Shown: positions 1 to 6,804 of the stretch, in pieces | Layout: the number at the start of each line of letters is the position of its first letter | Numbering within the stretch: the first letter of the stretch is position 1 | Assembly: GCA_964631255.1 (NCBI GenBank) | Contig: CAZVWS010000024.1 | Location: 1 to 31,808 of the forward strand | Direction: 5' to 3' | DNA length: 31,808 bases | DNA from: JBGZFC01 sp964631255 | GTDB taxonomy: Bacteria; Bacteroidota; Bacteroidia; Bacteroidales; Dysgonomonadaceae | Position numbers and translations under genes: made by a program | Notes under the pieces: generated by a model | Told to the model about the DNA's origin: nothing | Seen by the model: the letters and a program-made list of their open reading frames with translations, nothing else | Database searches by the model: none

Positions 1-14
1 GAGGAAGTGTAAAA

Positions 15-76
15 TTAGTGTTTAGTGATTGGGGGATAGTGATTGGTGATTAGTGATTAGTAAATTGTGAATAGTT
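15..76. repeat. Left low-complexity repeat flanking the four-helix-bundle gene
   Basis: Iterated short units of the GTGATTAGTGATT / TAGTGATTGG kind run up to the start codon at 77. Read on the minus strand they would encode ITNHQS, the same peptide that the right-hand repeat (451-503) encodes on the plus strand as VTNHQS. The two stretches are therefore inverted copies; they share 13 exact bases (AATCACCAATCAC in one orientation) and TTACTAAT. No other function is visible. Confidence 0.6.
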
Positions 77-430
77 ATGAGAACGCATAAAGATTTAGAT
101 GCTTGGAAAAAGTCATTGGCTTTGGTTATTTCTATATATGAAATAGCATCTTCATTTCCCAAAGAAGAAGTATACGGTTTAACCTCACAAATTAAAAGAG
201 CTATCGTTTCAATACCTTCAAATATAGCTGAAGGTGCAGCACGCAATCACAAGAAAGAATTTATCCAATTTCTATATATCGCCTTAGGAAGTGGCGCTGA
301 ACTTGATACTCAATTAATAATAGCAAATAAACTTGGATTTATAAGCCAAGAAAAATTAGACGAATTAATAGATGAATTGAACACTATCTCAAAAATGATT
401 CAAGGGCTTATAAAGTCTATCAACAAATAA
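77..430 (+). CDS. Four-helix-bundle protein (23S rRNA intervening-sequence / S23 family)
   Basis: A 117-residue protein with the family hallmarks: an N-terminal HKDLDAWKKS helix, a central RAIVSIPSNIAEGAAR segment, and a later helix with FLYIALGSGAELDTQL. This family (often annotated S23 or TIGR02436) was first seen encoded in intervening sequences of 23S rRNA genes. It forms small four-helix bundles related to the Avd accessory proteins of diversity-generating retroelements. The cellular role is unknown. The ATG at 77 directly follows a low-complexity repeat, and an inverted copy of that repeat begins just after the stop, so the gene looks like a small inserted cassette inside a polysaccharide operon. 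No promoter is recognisable and it may be read through from upstream. Confidence 0.88.
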   Translation: MRTHKDLDAWKKSLALVISIYEIASSFPKEEVYGLTSQIKRAIVSIPSNIAEGAARNHKKEFIQFLYIALGSGAELDTQLIIANKLGFISQEKLDELIDELNTISKMIQGLIKSINK

Positions 431-441
431 AAGAAATAATT

Positions 442-1629
442 ATGTCAGAAATAATTACTAATTCCAAATCACAAGTTACAAATCACCAATCACCAGTAAC
501 CAGACTGAAAGTCTTAACCGTTGTCGGCACACGCCCGGAGATAATCCGTTTGGCATGCGTGCTTCAAAAATTAGATAAAAGCGACGCCATCGAACATATT
601 TTGGTTCACACCGGGCAAAACTACGATTACGAACTCAACGAAGTCTTTTTTGAAGACCTCGGACTTCGCAAACCAGACTATTTCCTGAACGCAGCAGGAA
701 AAAATGCCACCGAAACTGCCGGACAAATTTTAATTAATATAGACCCCGTATTGGAAAAGGTGCAACCCGATGCTTTCCTTGTATTGGGCGACACCAACTC
801 GTGCCTGTGCGCCATCGCCGCTAAAAAGAGACACATTCCCATTTTCCACATGGAAGCGGGCAATCGCTGTTTCGACCAACGCGTACCGGAAGAGAGCAAC
901 CGCAAAATAGTGGACCATACAGCAGACATCAATCTAACTTATAGCGACATTGCCCGCGAATATCTTTTGGCTGAAGGCCTGCGTCCCGACAGAATAATAA
1001 AAACCGGCAGTCCCATGTACGAAGTACTGATGCAATACTTGCCGAAAATAGAAAAATCGACAATTCTTGAACAATTAAATTTAGAGAAAGGCAAATTTTT
1101 CGTCGTGTCAGCACATCGCGAAGAAAACATCAATTCGGAAACAAATTTCTTCAATTTAGCAAAGATACTGAACAACATAGCCGAGAAGTATAACTACCCG
1201 GTAATCGTATCAACACACCCCAGAACTCGCAAAATGATTGAAAAAAAGGGCATTCAATTTCATGAAAATGTGCAATTGATGAAGCCAATGTCGCTGAGCG
1301 ATTACAATAAATTACAGATGAATGCGTTTACAGTATTATCAGATAGTGGAACAATTTCCGAAGAGAGTTCTATCCTCAATTTCCGCGCACTCAACATTCG
1401 TGAATCACACGAGAGACCGGAAGCAATGGAGGAAGCATCCGTGATGATGGTTGGTTTAAATCCCGAGCGCGTAATGCAAGGATTGACACAATTGCAATAT
1501 CAGGAAATAGGCGAAAACCGCACGTTGCGCCCCGTGGCAGACTATAGTATGCCAAACGTGAGCGACAAGGTGGTGCGCATCATTATCTCCTATACAGATT
1601 ATATAAAAAGAGTGGTTTGGAGTGAGTAA
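442..1629 (+). CDS. wbjD: UDP-sugar 2-epimerase, WbjD/CapG (FnlC) type, for UDP-L-FucNAc synthesis
   Basis: A non-hydrolysing UDP-HexNAc 2-epimerase of 395 residues. Visible motifs in order: GTRPEI (29-34), VHTGQNYDYE, LGDTNSC, FHMEAGNRCFDQRVPEE, TGSPMYE, SAHREEN, STHPRTR, SDSGTISEESS and RESHERPEAMEEAS. The CFDQRVPEE and ESHERPE variants match my recollection of the WbjD/Cap5G branch, which converts UDP-2-acetamido-2,6-dideoxy-L-talose to UDP-N-acetyl-L-fucosamine, rather than WecB proper. The partner enzymes (WbjB/CapE and WbjC/CapF) would lie upstream of the window; that is inference. About 21 N-terminal residues come from the flanking repeat; the normal N-terminus would be near LKVLTVVGT, where a CTG stands instead of ATG. 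The stop overlaps the next gene by 8 bases. Confidence 0.9.
   Translation: MSEIITNSKSQVTNHQSPVTRLKVLTVVGTRPEIIRLACVLQKLDKSDAIEHILVHTGQNYDYELNEVFFEDLGLRKPDYFLNAAGKNATETAGQILINIDPVLEKVQPDAFLVLGDTNSCLCAIAAKKRHIPIFHMEAGNRCFDQRVPEESNRKIVDHTADINLTYSDIAREYLLAEGLRPDRIIKTGSPMYEVLMQYLPKIEKSTILEQLNLEKGKFFVVSAHREENINSETNFFNLAKILNNIAEKYNYPVIVSTHPRTRKMIEKKGIQFHENVQLMKPMSLSDYNKLQMNAFTVLSDSGTISEESSILNFRALNIRESHERPEAMEEASVMMVGLNPERVMQGLTQLQYQEIGENRTLRPVADYSMPNVSDKVVRIIISYTDYIKRVVWSE
451..503. repeat. Right low-complexity repeat, inverted relative to 15-76
   Basis: The stretch TTACTAAT...AATCACCAATCACCAG matches the reverse complement of the repeat at 15-76. It lies inside the first 21 codons of the downstream epimerase gene and encodes the otherwise foreign VTNHQSPVT segment. 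Together the two copies bracket the four-helix-bundle gene. Confidence 0.6.
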
Positions 1630-2872
1630 AAAGATATTGATACATAGCATTGTTTTTAGTCCTGACGGGGTTTCAACCGCGTATCTGTACAACGATATAG
1701 CTTTAAAATTTAAGGCAGTAGGGTACAAGGTATCCGTACTCACCACCACGCCCCACTACAACGCCGTAGAATCCGAACTAAAAAAACAACCGCTTACCAA
1801 ACGATGGTTCGGATTATTTTACGAAAGCAACTATTGCGGAATCAAGGTAAAACATATTTATCAGAAAAAGTATAAAAGCACCCTTCTGCGTTTGTTGGGA
1901 TTTGTGTATTGGCATATTTTATCATTCTGCTTAGGCATAGGCGAGAAAAATGTAGATGTCATCCTTTCGCCATCGCCTCCGCTCACAATCGGAGTCATCA
2001 ATATTCTGCTGGGGAAACTAAAAAGAGCCAAAGTAGTGTACAATGTACAAGAAATTTATCCCGATATTCTGGTAAACGAGAGCGGGTTAAAATCCAAACC
2101 AATCATCTCTTTCTTGAGGGGGATGGAAAAGTTTGTGTACAACAATTCGGATGCGATAACCACTATCGACCAGGTTTTTTATTTGACCATCGCCCCGCGC
2201 ATCCAAGACAAATCGAAACTTCACATCATTCCAAATTTTGTGGATACCTACATCTACAAACAGATTCCGGACAGCGAAATTAATATTGATACAACTCTTT
2301 TTCCAAATACGGAGAATATAAAATTGATGTATGCCGGCAATATCGGATTGGCACAAGACTGGCAACCACTAATTGCTTTAGCAGAAGAGCTCCGCAACGA
2401 ACCATTCGATTTCTTCATCATAGGAGAAGGTGCTATGCGAAATTTTATCGAGAAAGAAAAAAACAGTAAAAACTTACAAAACATTCATCTCATTCCGTAT
2501 CAACCACGCGAATTGATGCCACAATTGCTCGCATATTCCGATTTGCAATTCATATTCATGTCCAAACAGATGGAACAACAAGGATTTCCATCCAAAATAT
2601 ACACCATCATGGCATGCCAAAAACCGATACTTGTTTCTTCGGGTAAAGGTACTCCTATCATTAATTTTCTGCAAAACAAAGAGTGTGCATATCTGGTTAC
2701 CGAGAAAGACGAGACGCTGAAAGTGTCGCTCATGGCAGATTTTTTGAGAAATACATCCAAACCAGAATTGGCAGAAATGGGTAAAAAAGGACTATCGCAC
2801 ATTGTAGCCGACTACTCCAAAGAGTTGGTAACCATGGATTATGTAGATTTAGTAAATGGATTGATCAGATGA
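1622..2872 (+). CDS. Glycosyltransferase, GT4 / WbuB (WbjE) type, putative FucNAc transferase
   Basis: A 416-residue GT-B fold glycosyltransferase. The N-terminal half has the HSIVFSPDGVSTAYL and LTTTPHYN segments, a hydrophobic patch near residues 90-105 and VYNVQEIYPD. The C-terminal half has the nucleotide-sugar-binding elements MYAGNIGLAQDW, FFIIGEGAM, IPYQPRELMPQLLAYSD and GFPSKIYTIMA. WbuB/WbjE proteins are known to follow the FucNAc genes and to add L-FucNAc to the lipid-linked precursor on the cytoplasmic face; assignment here rests on motifs and synteny. The start is a GTG overlapping the epimerase stop, and the end overlaps the next ATG (ATGA), so translation is probably coupled. 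The donor sugar remains inferred. Confidence 0.82.
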   Translation: MSKKILIHSIVFSPDGVSTAYLYNDIALKFKAVGYKVSVLTTTPHYNAVESELKKQPLTKRWFGLFYESNYCGIKVKHIYQKKYKSTLLRLLGFVYWHILSFCLGIGEKNVDVILSPSPPLTIGVINILLGKLKRAKVVYNVQEIYPDILVNESGLKSKPIISFLRGMEKFVYNNSDAITTIDQVFYLTIAPRIQDKSKLHIIPNFVDTYIYKQIPDSEINIDTTLFPNTENIKLMYAGNIGLAQDWQPLIALAEELRNEPFDFFIIGEGAMRNFIEKEKNSKNLQNIHLIPYQPRELMPQLLAYSDLQFIFMSKQMEQQGFPSKIYTIMACQKPILVSSGKGTPIINFLQNKECAYLVTEKDETLKVSLMADFLRNTSKPELAEMGKKGLSHIVADYSKELVTMDYVDLVNGLIR

Positions 2873-3804
2873 ATATTTTAATCACAGGCATATCCGGTTT
2901 TGTTGGTTCCAACTTCACAGAAAGTTGGAAAAATCGGCATACAATCTACGGCTTAGATATCACTGGCAAGCCGATAGATGGCGTGATTAAAATATACTCG
3001 TGGAATCAGTTAGAGCAAATTCCACCAATAGATGCAATCGTGCATTTGGCAGGAAAAGCGCACGACACAAAAAACGAAAGTTTAGCTAAAGAGTATTTCG
3101 ATATAAACACGGCATTGACCAAAAAAATTTTCGATTTTTTCATGCAATCCACTGCAAAAACTTTTATTTTTGCCAGCTCCGTAAAAGCAGCAGCCGATAG
3201 CGTTTCGGGCGATATACTCACGGAAGATATTGTGCCCGACCCCAAAGGACCATACGGCGAATCAAAAATTTTGGCCGAAAAATATATCCTCGAAAAAACG
3301 AGTAATTTACAAGTAGCGGATAAAAAAATACACATATTGCGTCCGGCAATGATTCACGGATCAGGCAACAAAGGAAATCTGAATTTGCTTTACAAAGTAG
3401 TAAAAAAAGGTATTCCCTGGCCACTGGGAGCTTTTGAAAACAGACGTTCTTTTTGCTCCATAGACAACATAACATTCGTGGTAGAACATCTGATAACAGA
3501 TAACATTGAAAGTGGAATCTACCATATTTGCGACGACGAGCCACTATCTACCAATCAATTGATTGAACTGATTGCCGAGAGTTTGAATAGGAAAACAGCT
3601 ATTTGGCAAATTCCGAAATCGTGGATGCAAGGCGTGGCAAAATTAGGAACAGTTATGCGAATGCCTCTCAACAACGAGAGATTGAGAAAACTGACCGAAA
3701 ATTATGTTGTAAGCAATAAAAAAATAAAAAAAGCGTTAAGAATTTCTCAGATGCCGGTTACAGCGGTGGAAGGAATGAAAAAAACATTAGAAAGTTTCAA
3801 GTAA
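2869..3804 (+). CDS. NAD-dependent nucleotide-sugar epimerase/reductase (extended SDR)
   Basis: A 311-residue extended short-chain dehydrogenase. The Rossmann glycine motif is TGISGFVGS at the N-terminus. IVHLAGKAHD follows, then FASSVKAAAD supplying the catalytic serine region, and YGESK near residues 129-133 supplying the Tyr and Lys. RPAMIHGSGNKGNL is the usual substrate-side loop. Proteins of this kind (WbjF/WbpV-like) often sit between a WbuB-type transferase and the WecA-type initiator and act as UDP-4-ketosugar reductases or 4-epimerases, for example making QuiNAc or FucNAc for the first sugar. Which substrate is used here cannot be read from sequence. It overlaps the preceding gene by ATGA and is followed with no gap by the next. 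Confidence 0.85.
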   Translation: MNILITGISGFVGSNFTESWKNRHTIYGLDITGKPIDGVIKIYSWNQLEQIPPIDAIVHLAGKAHDTKNESLAKEYFDINTALTKKIFDFFMQSTAKTFIFASSVKAAADSVSGDILTEDIVPDPKGPYGESKILAEKYILEKTSNLQVADKKIHILRPAMIHGSGNKGNLNLLYKVVKKGIPWPLGAFENRRSFCSIDNITFVVEHLITDNIESGIYHICDDEPLSTNQLIELIAESLNRKTAIWQIPKSWMQGVAKLGTVMRMPLNNERLRKLTENYVVSNKKIKKALRISQMPVTAVEGMKKTLESFK

Positions 3805-4767
3805 ATGGAATATGCCCTTATTATAATCGTACTTTTTGTAACAGAAGTTATTTATTTGCGCATCGCAGATAAATACAACATCGTGGATAAACCTAACGAA
3901 CGCAGTTCACACACGCAGGTTACTATCCGCGGTGGAGGCATAATCTATTGGATAGCCGCAGCACTTTATACATTGCTAAACCCTTCGCACCTATCGTTTT
4001 GGTTTTTCATCGGCATCACCCTCATGGCTACAATCAGTTTTATTGACGATATTGTGGGAATGGGTCGAAAAATACGAATTCTATCGCACTTGTTAGCCAT
4101 AACCTGTGCATTTATCCTAACAAATGCATTCAATACCTACCCGTGGTGGTCATTTTTCATATTGTATTTCATCTGCATAGGTATTATCAACATGTACAAT
4201 TTCATGGACGGCATCAATGGCATTACCGGGTTATATACCATTGCCGTTTTGCTACCGATGATGTACATCAACTATTATGTGGATACTTTTGTGGAGCACG
4301 ATTTCCTTCGCTATCCATTTTTGGCATCTTTGGTATTCCTGTTCTTCAATTTCCGCAAAAAAGCAAAATGCTTTGCCGGCGATGTGGGCAGCGTGAGCAT
4401 TTCATTTTGGGTGGTTACTTTGTTATTGATTCTGGTTGTGAAAACCGGCAATTTCGTTTGGTTTGGATTCCTCATGGTTTACGGTGTAGATTCCGTTTGC
4501 ACCATTTTGCACAGAGTATATCTGAAACAAAATATCACAGAAGCACACCGGTTGCATTTTTATCAAATATTGGCAAATGAGCAAAAAATGCCTCACAGAA
4601 TTGTTTCTGTCATATACTTCTTACTACAACTCGCCTGCTCTGCACTCATCATTGCACTTTATCCCATTATCGGTTGGTGGATTTTTGCCATTATTCTCAT
4701 CGTGCTTATCGCCATATATCCGCTAAAATTTAAGTTGATGAAAAATCCAAAAATGGCAATCGTATAA
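3805..4767 (+). CDS. Undecaprenyl-phosphate glycosyl-1-phosphate transferase, WecA/WbpL (MraY-like) family
   Basis: A 320-residue polytopic membrane enzyme of glycosyltransferase family 4, the step that places the first sugar phosphate on undecaprenyl phosphate. Key motifs: NIVDKPNERSSHTQ near the N-terminus, the metal-binding aspartate pair SFIDDIVGMG (about 79-88), NMYNFMDGINGITG (about 129-142), FRKKAKCFAGDVGSVS and the cytoplasmic loop EAHRLHFYQ with two histidines. Roughly nine to ten hydrophobic segments are visible. Its position behind FucNAc genes and an SDR resembles WbpL/WbjF loci, so the acceptor sugar may be FucNAc or QuiNAc (inference). The ATG follows the preceding stop directly. 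Confidence 0.88.
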   Translation: MEYALIIIVLFVTEVIYLRIADKYNIVDKPNERSSHTQVTIRGGGIIYWIAAALYTLLNPSHLSFWFFIGITLMATISFIDDIVGMGRKIRILSHLLAITCAFILTNAFNTYPWWSFFILYFICIGIINMYNFMDGINGITGLYTIAVLLPMMYINYYVDTFVEHDFLRYPFLASLVFLFFNFRKKAKCFAGDVGSVSISFWVVTLLLILVVKTGNFVWFGFLMVYGVDSVCTILHRVYLKQNITEAHRLHFYQILANEQKMPHRIVSVIYFLLQLACSALIIALYPIIGWWIFAIILIVLIAIYPLKFKLMKNPKMAIV

Positions 4768-4787
4768 CAACATAAAAGAATCTCCGG

Positions 4788-5885
4788 ATGACTATCAAGG
4801 CTTGGGATTACATAGAAGAATATAAACAAGAACGCGAAGAAATTTTATCGGCAATAGAAGAAGTTCTTGAATCCGGACGACTTATCTTGGGCAGTAAAGT
4901 AGAAACTTTTGAAAAAACATACGCCCAATATTGCGGCACAAAATTTGGTATTGGCGTAGCCAACGGAACCGATGCCATTTTTTTAGCTCTAAAATCGCTC
5001 GGAATAGGAAACAACGACGAAGTTATAACCGTCTCCAACACCGCAATACCAACCGTTTCGGCTATCGTGAGCACAGGTGCGAAGCCTGTTTTTGTTGATA
5101 TCACGGAAGATACGTATCTGATGGATGTCTCCAAAATAGAAGCAGCGATTACCCCAAAAACAAAGTGCATACTACCCGTACACCTTTTTGGGCAATGTGC
5201 CGATATGGACAAAATAAACGAAATAGCCAATCGCCACAACTTGTATGTGATAGAAGATTGCGCACAAAGCCACGGCGCAACATACAAAAACAAAAAAGCA
5301 GGCTGCATGAGCCACGTTTCTACCACTTCGTTTTATCCCACAAAAATATTGAGTACTTTTGGCGATGGAGGCATGATAAATACCAACGACAGCCAATTGG
5401 ACAAAAAACTCAGAAGATTGCGTTTTTATGGTGCCGAAAAAAACTATTACGCATTAGAACATGGCTACAATTCCAGATTGGATGAATTGCACGCTTCTAT
5501 TCTTCTGAAAAAAATGAACCACCTCAACGCGAATATCGAACGGCGCAGACAAATCGCCACACAATACAACCAAGGGTTGAAAAATTCAGGACTCGTGTTG
5601 CCCACAGAGGCAAAATATGGTAATCACGCCTATCATTTGTATGTGGTGAGACACGCTAATCGCGACCACATTCTGCGCGAGCTAAAAAAACAAAATATAC
5701 ATCTCGGGATAAACTATCCGTGGCCGATACACACCATGTCGGGATACGCTTTTTTGGGATACAATGAGGGCGATTTGCCCGTTACAGAAATGTTGGCGAA
5801 ACAGATTTTCTCGCTACCCATGTATCCTTCTCTATCCGACCAGACCCAAGAAAAGTTCATAAATATTCTGAAAGAGCTTTGTTGA
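4788..5885 (+). CDS. PLP-dependent sugar aminotransferase, DegT/DnrJ/EryC1/StrS family (FdtB/QdtB-like)
   Basis: A 365-residue fold-type I aminotransferase. The PLP phosphate loop is ANGTDAIFLAL (58-68), the ring-binding aspartate is in VIEDCAQSHG (D157), and the Schiff-base lysine is K186 in TTSFYPTKILSTFGDGG. YGAEKNYYALEHGYNSRLDEL is split over the usual substrate-contact region. Family members aminate C3 or C4 ketosugars; the DYIEEYKQEREEI start and FYPTK motif look most like FdtB/QdtB 3-aminases that use the product of a WxcM-type ketoisomerase. No such isomerase lies next to it, but two are found at 17284-18104, which may complete the pathway. It follows the WecA-type gene by 20 bases and is probably the last gene of the operon. 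Confidence 0.88.
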   Translation: MTIKAWDYIEEYKQEREEILSAIEEVLESGRLILGSKVETFEKTYAQYCGTKFGIGVANGTDAIFLALKSLGIGNNDEVITVSNTAIPTVSAIVSTGAKPVFVDITEDTYLMDVSKIEAAITPKTKCILPVHLFGQCADMDKINEIANRHNLYVIEDCAQSHGATYKNKKAGCMSHVSTTSFYPTKILSTFGDGGMINTNDSQLDKKLRRLRFYGAEKNYYALEHGYNSRLDELHASILLKKMNHLNANIERRRQIATQYNQGLKNSGLVLPTEAKYGNHAYHLYVVRHANRDHILRELKKQNIHLGINYPWPIHTMSGYAFLGYNEGDLPVTEMLAKQIFSLPMYPSLSDQTQEKFINILKELC

Positions 5886-5962
5886 ATAATTTTTTGCTGA
5901 TAAAAACTACACTAAAACACGTTTTATTGCGTTCCTTTAGTGGTAAAGTTCTTTTTTTTACC

Positions 5963-5970
5963 TACTTTTG
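5963..5970 (+). promoter_or_regulatory. -7 promoter element (TACTTTTG) for wza-wzc
   Basis: The sequence fits the Bacteroidetes TAnnTTTG consensus. It lies 20 bases before the first downstream in-frame ATG of the export lipoprotein (5991). The -33 element is not clear. It implies that the export pair is transcribed independently of the glycan-assembly genes. Confidence 0.6.
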
Positions 5971-5990
5971 CATTCCAAAATAATGAAACT

Positions 5991-6803
5991 ATGCATTTTA
6001 TGAGAAAAATAATTTATTTTTTACTTACAAGCTTTCTTATCCTAAGCATAATTAGCTGTAATACATCAAAAAAAGTAGCATATTTGCAAGGCTCCGAAAA
6101 TATTTCTTCCAGTAGTCTTTCTGAGCAAGGCATTGCTCTATATGATGCAACTATTCTTCCCAAAGATTTGCTTACCATCACGGTAATTACAACCGACCCG
6201 GAAGCAGCACGTCCCTTCAATCTGACATCACCCACCTACGTTACCGGAGGAAGTGAACTCATTGCACAACCCGCATTGCAAGCATATTTGGTTGATAACG
6301 AAGGACAGATTGATTTTCCCATTGTAGGGAAAATTGCTCTGAAAGGACTAACCAAAGTAGAAGCAGAAACAAAAATAGAAGAATTACTCAAAGCCTATCT
6401 GAAAGAAGAGCCTGTAGTAACTGTTAATTTTCAAAATTACAAAATATCTGTTGTAGGAGAAGTGAAAGCTCCGGCTACATTCAACATACCCAACCAAAAA
6501 ATAAACATTTTCGAGGCATTGGCAATGGCAGGCGATATGACCATTTACGGACGCCGCGACAATGTGAAAATTATACGTGAAGATGCCGATGGAAAAAGAA
6601 ATATCTTTACCATCAATTTGAACAATGCAGAGGTTGTCAATTCACCTTACTATTATTTGCAACAAAACGATGTCGTTTACGTTGAGCCAAACAGTGTTGT
6701 TGCACAAAATTCACAAATTGGTCCCATGACAAACCTTTGGGTATCTGCATCATCTGTCCTTGTATCTATCGCAAGTTTATTAGTTGTTATATTAAAAAAA
6801 TAA
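5991..6803 (+). CDS. wza: Polysaccharide export outer-membrane lipoprotein, Wza/BexD type
   Basis: The protein starts with a type II signal peptide, RKIIYFLLTSFLILSIISC, with a plausible lipobox (SIIS|C). A Poly_export region (roughly residues 55-165 of the mature part, LYDATILPKDLLTITV through EEPVVTVNFQN) is followed by a SLBB-like segment (ISVVGEVKAPATFNIP). The C-terminus is hydrophobic (residues just before the terminal ILKK). Wza-family proteins form the outer-membrane pore of Wzy-dependent capsule or exopolysaccharide export. The frame is open upstream to a GTG at 5940, but that precedes the -7 promoter at 5963-5970, so 5991 or the ATG at 6000 is the real start; 6000 gives the better signal peptide. 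wzc follows after one base. Confidence 0.9.
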   Translation: MHFMRKIIYFLLTSFLILSIISCNTSKKVAYLQGSENISSSSLSEQGIALYDATILPKDLLTITVITTDPEAARPFNLTSPTYVTGGSELIAQPALQAYLVDNEGQIDFPIVGKIALKGLTKVEAETKIEELLKAYLKEEPVVTVNFQNYKISVVGEVKAPATFNIPNQKINIFEALAMAGDMTIYGRRDNVKIIREDADGKRNIFTINLNNAEVVNSPYYYLQQNDVVYVEPNSVVAQNSQIGPMTNLWVSASSVLVSIASLLVVILKK

Positions 6804-6804
6804 T

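Noticed and set aside
22..246. A 74-residue minus-strand frame across the left repeat and the four-helix-bundle gene
   Set aside because: It is antisense to a recognisable gene; its only interest is that it reveals the shared NHQS-type repeat peptide.
4808..5326. A 172-residue minus-strand frame
   Set aside because: Antisense to the aminotransferase, whose motifs are intact; no independent support.
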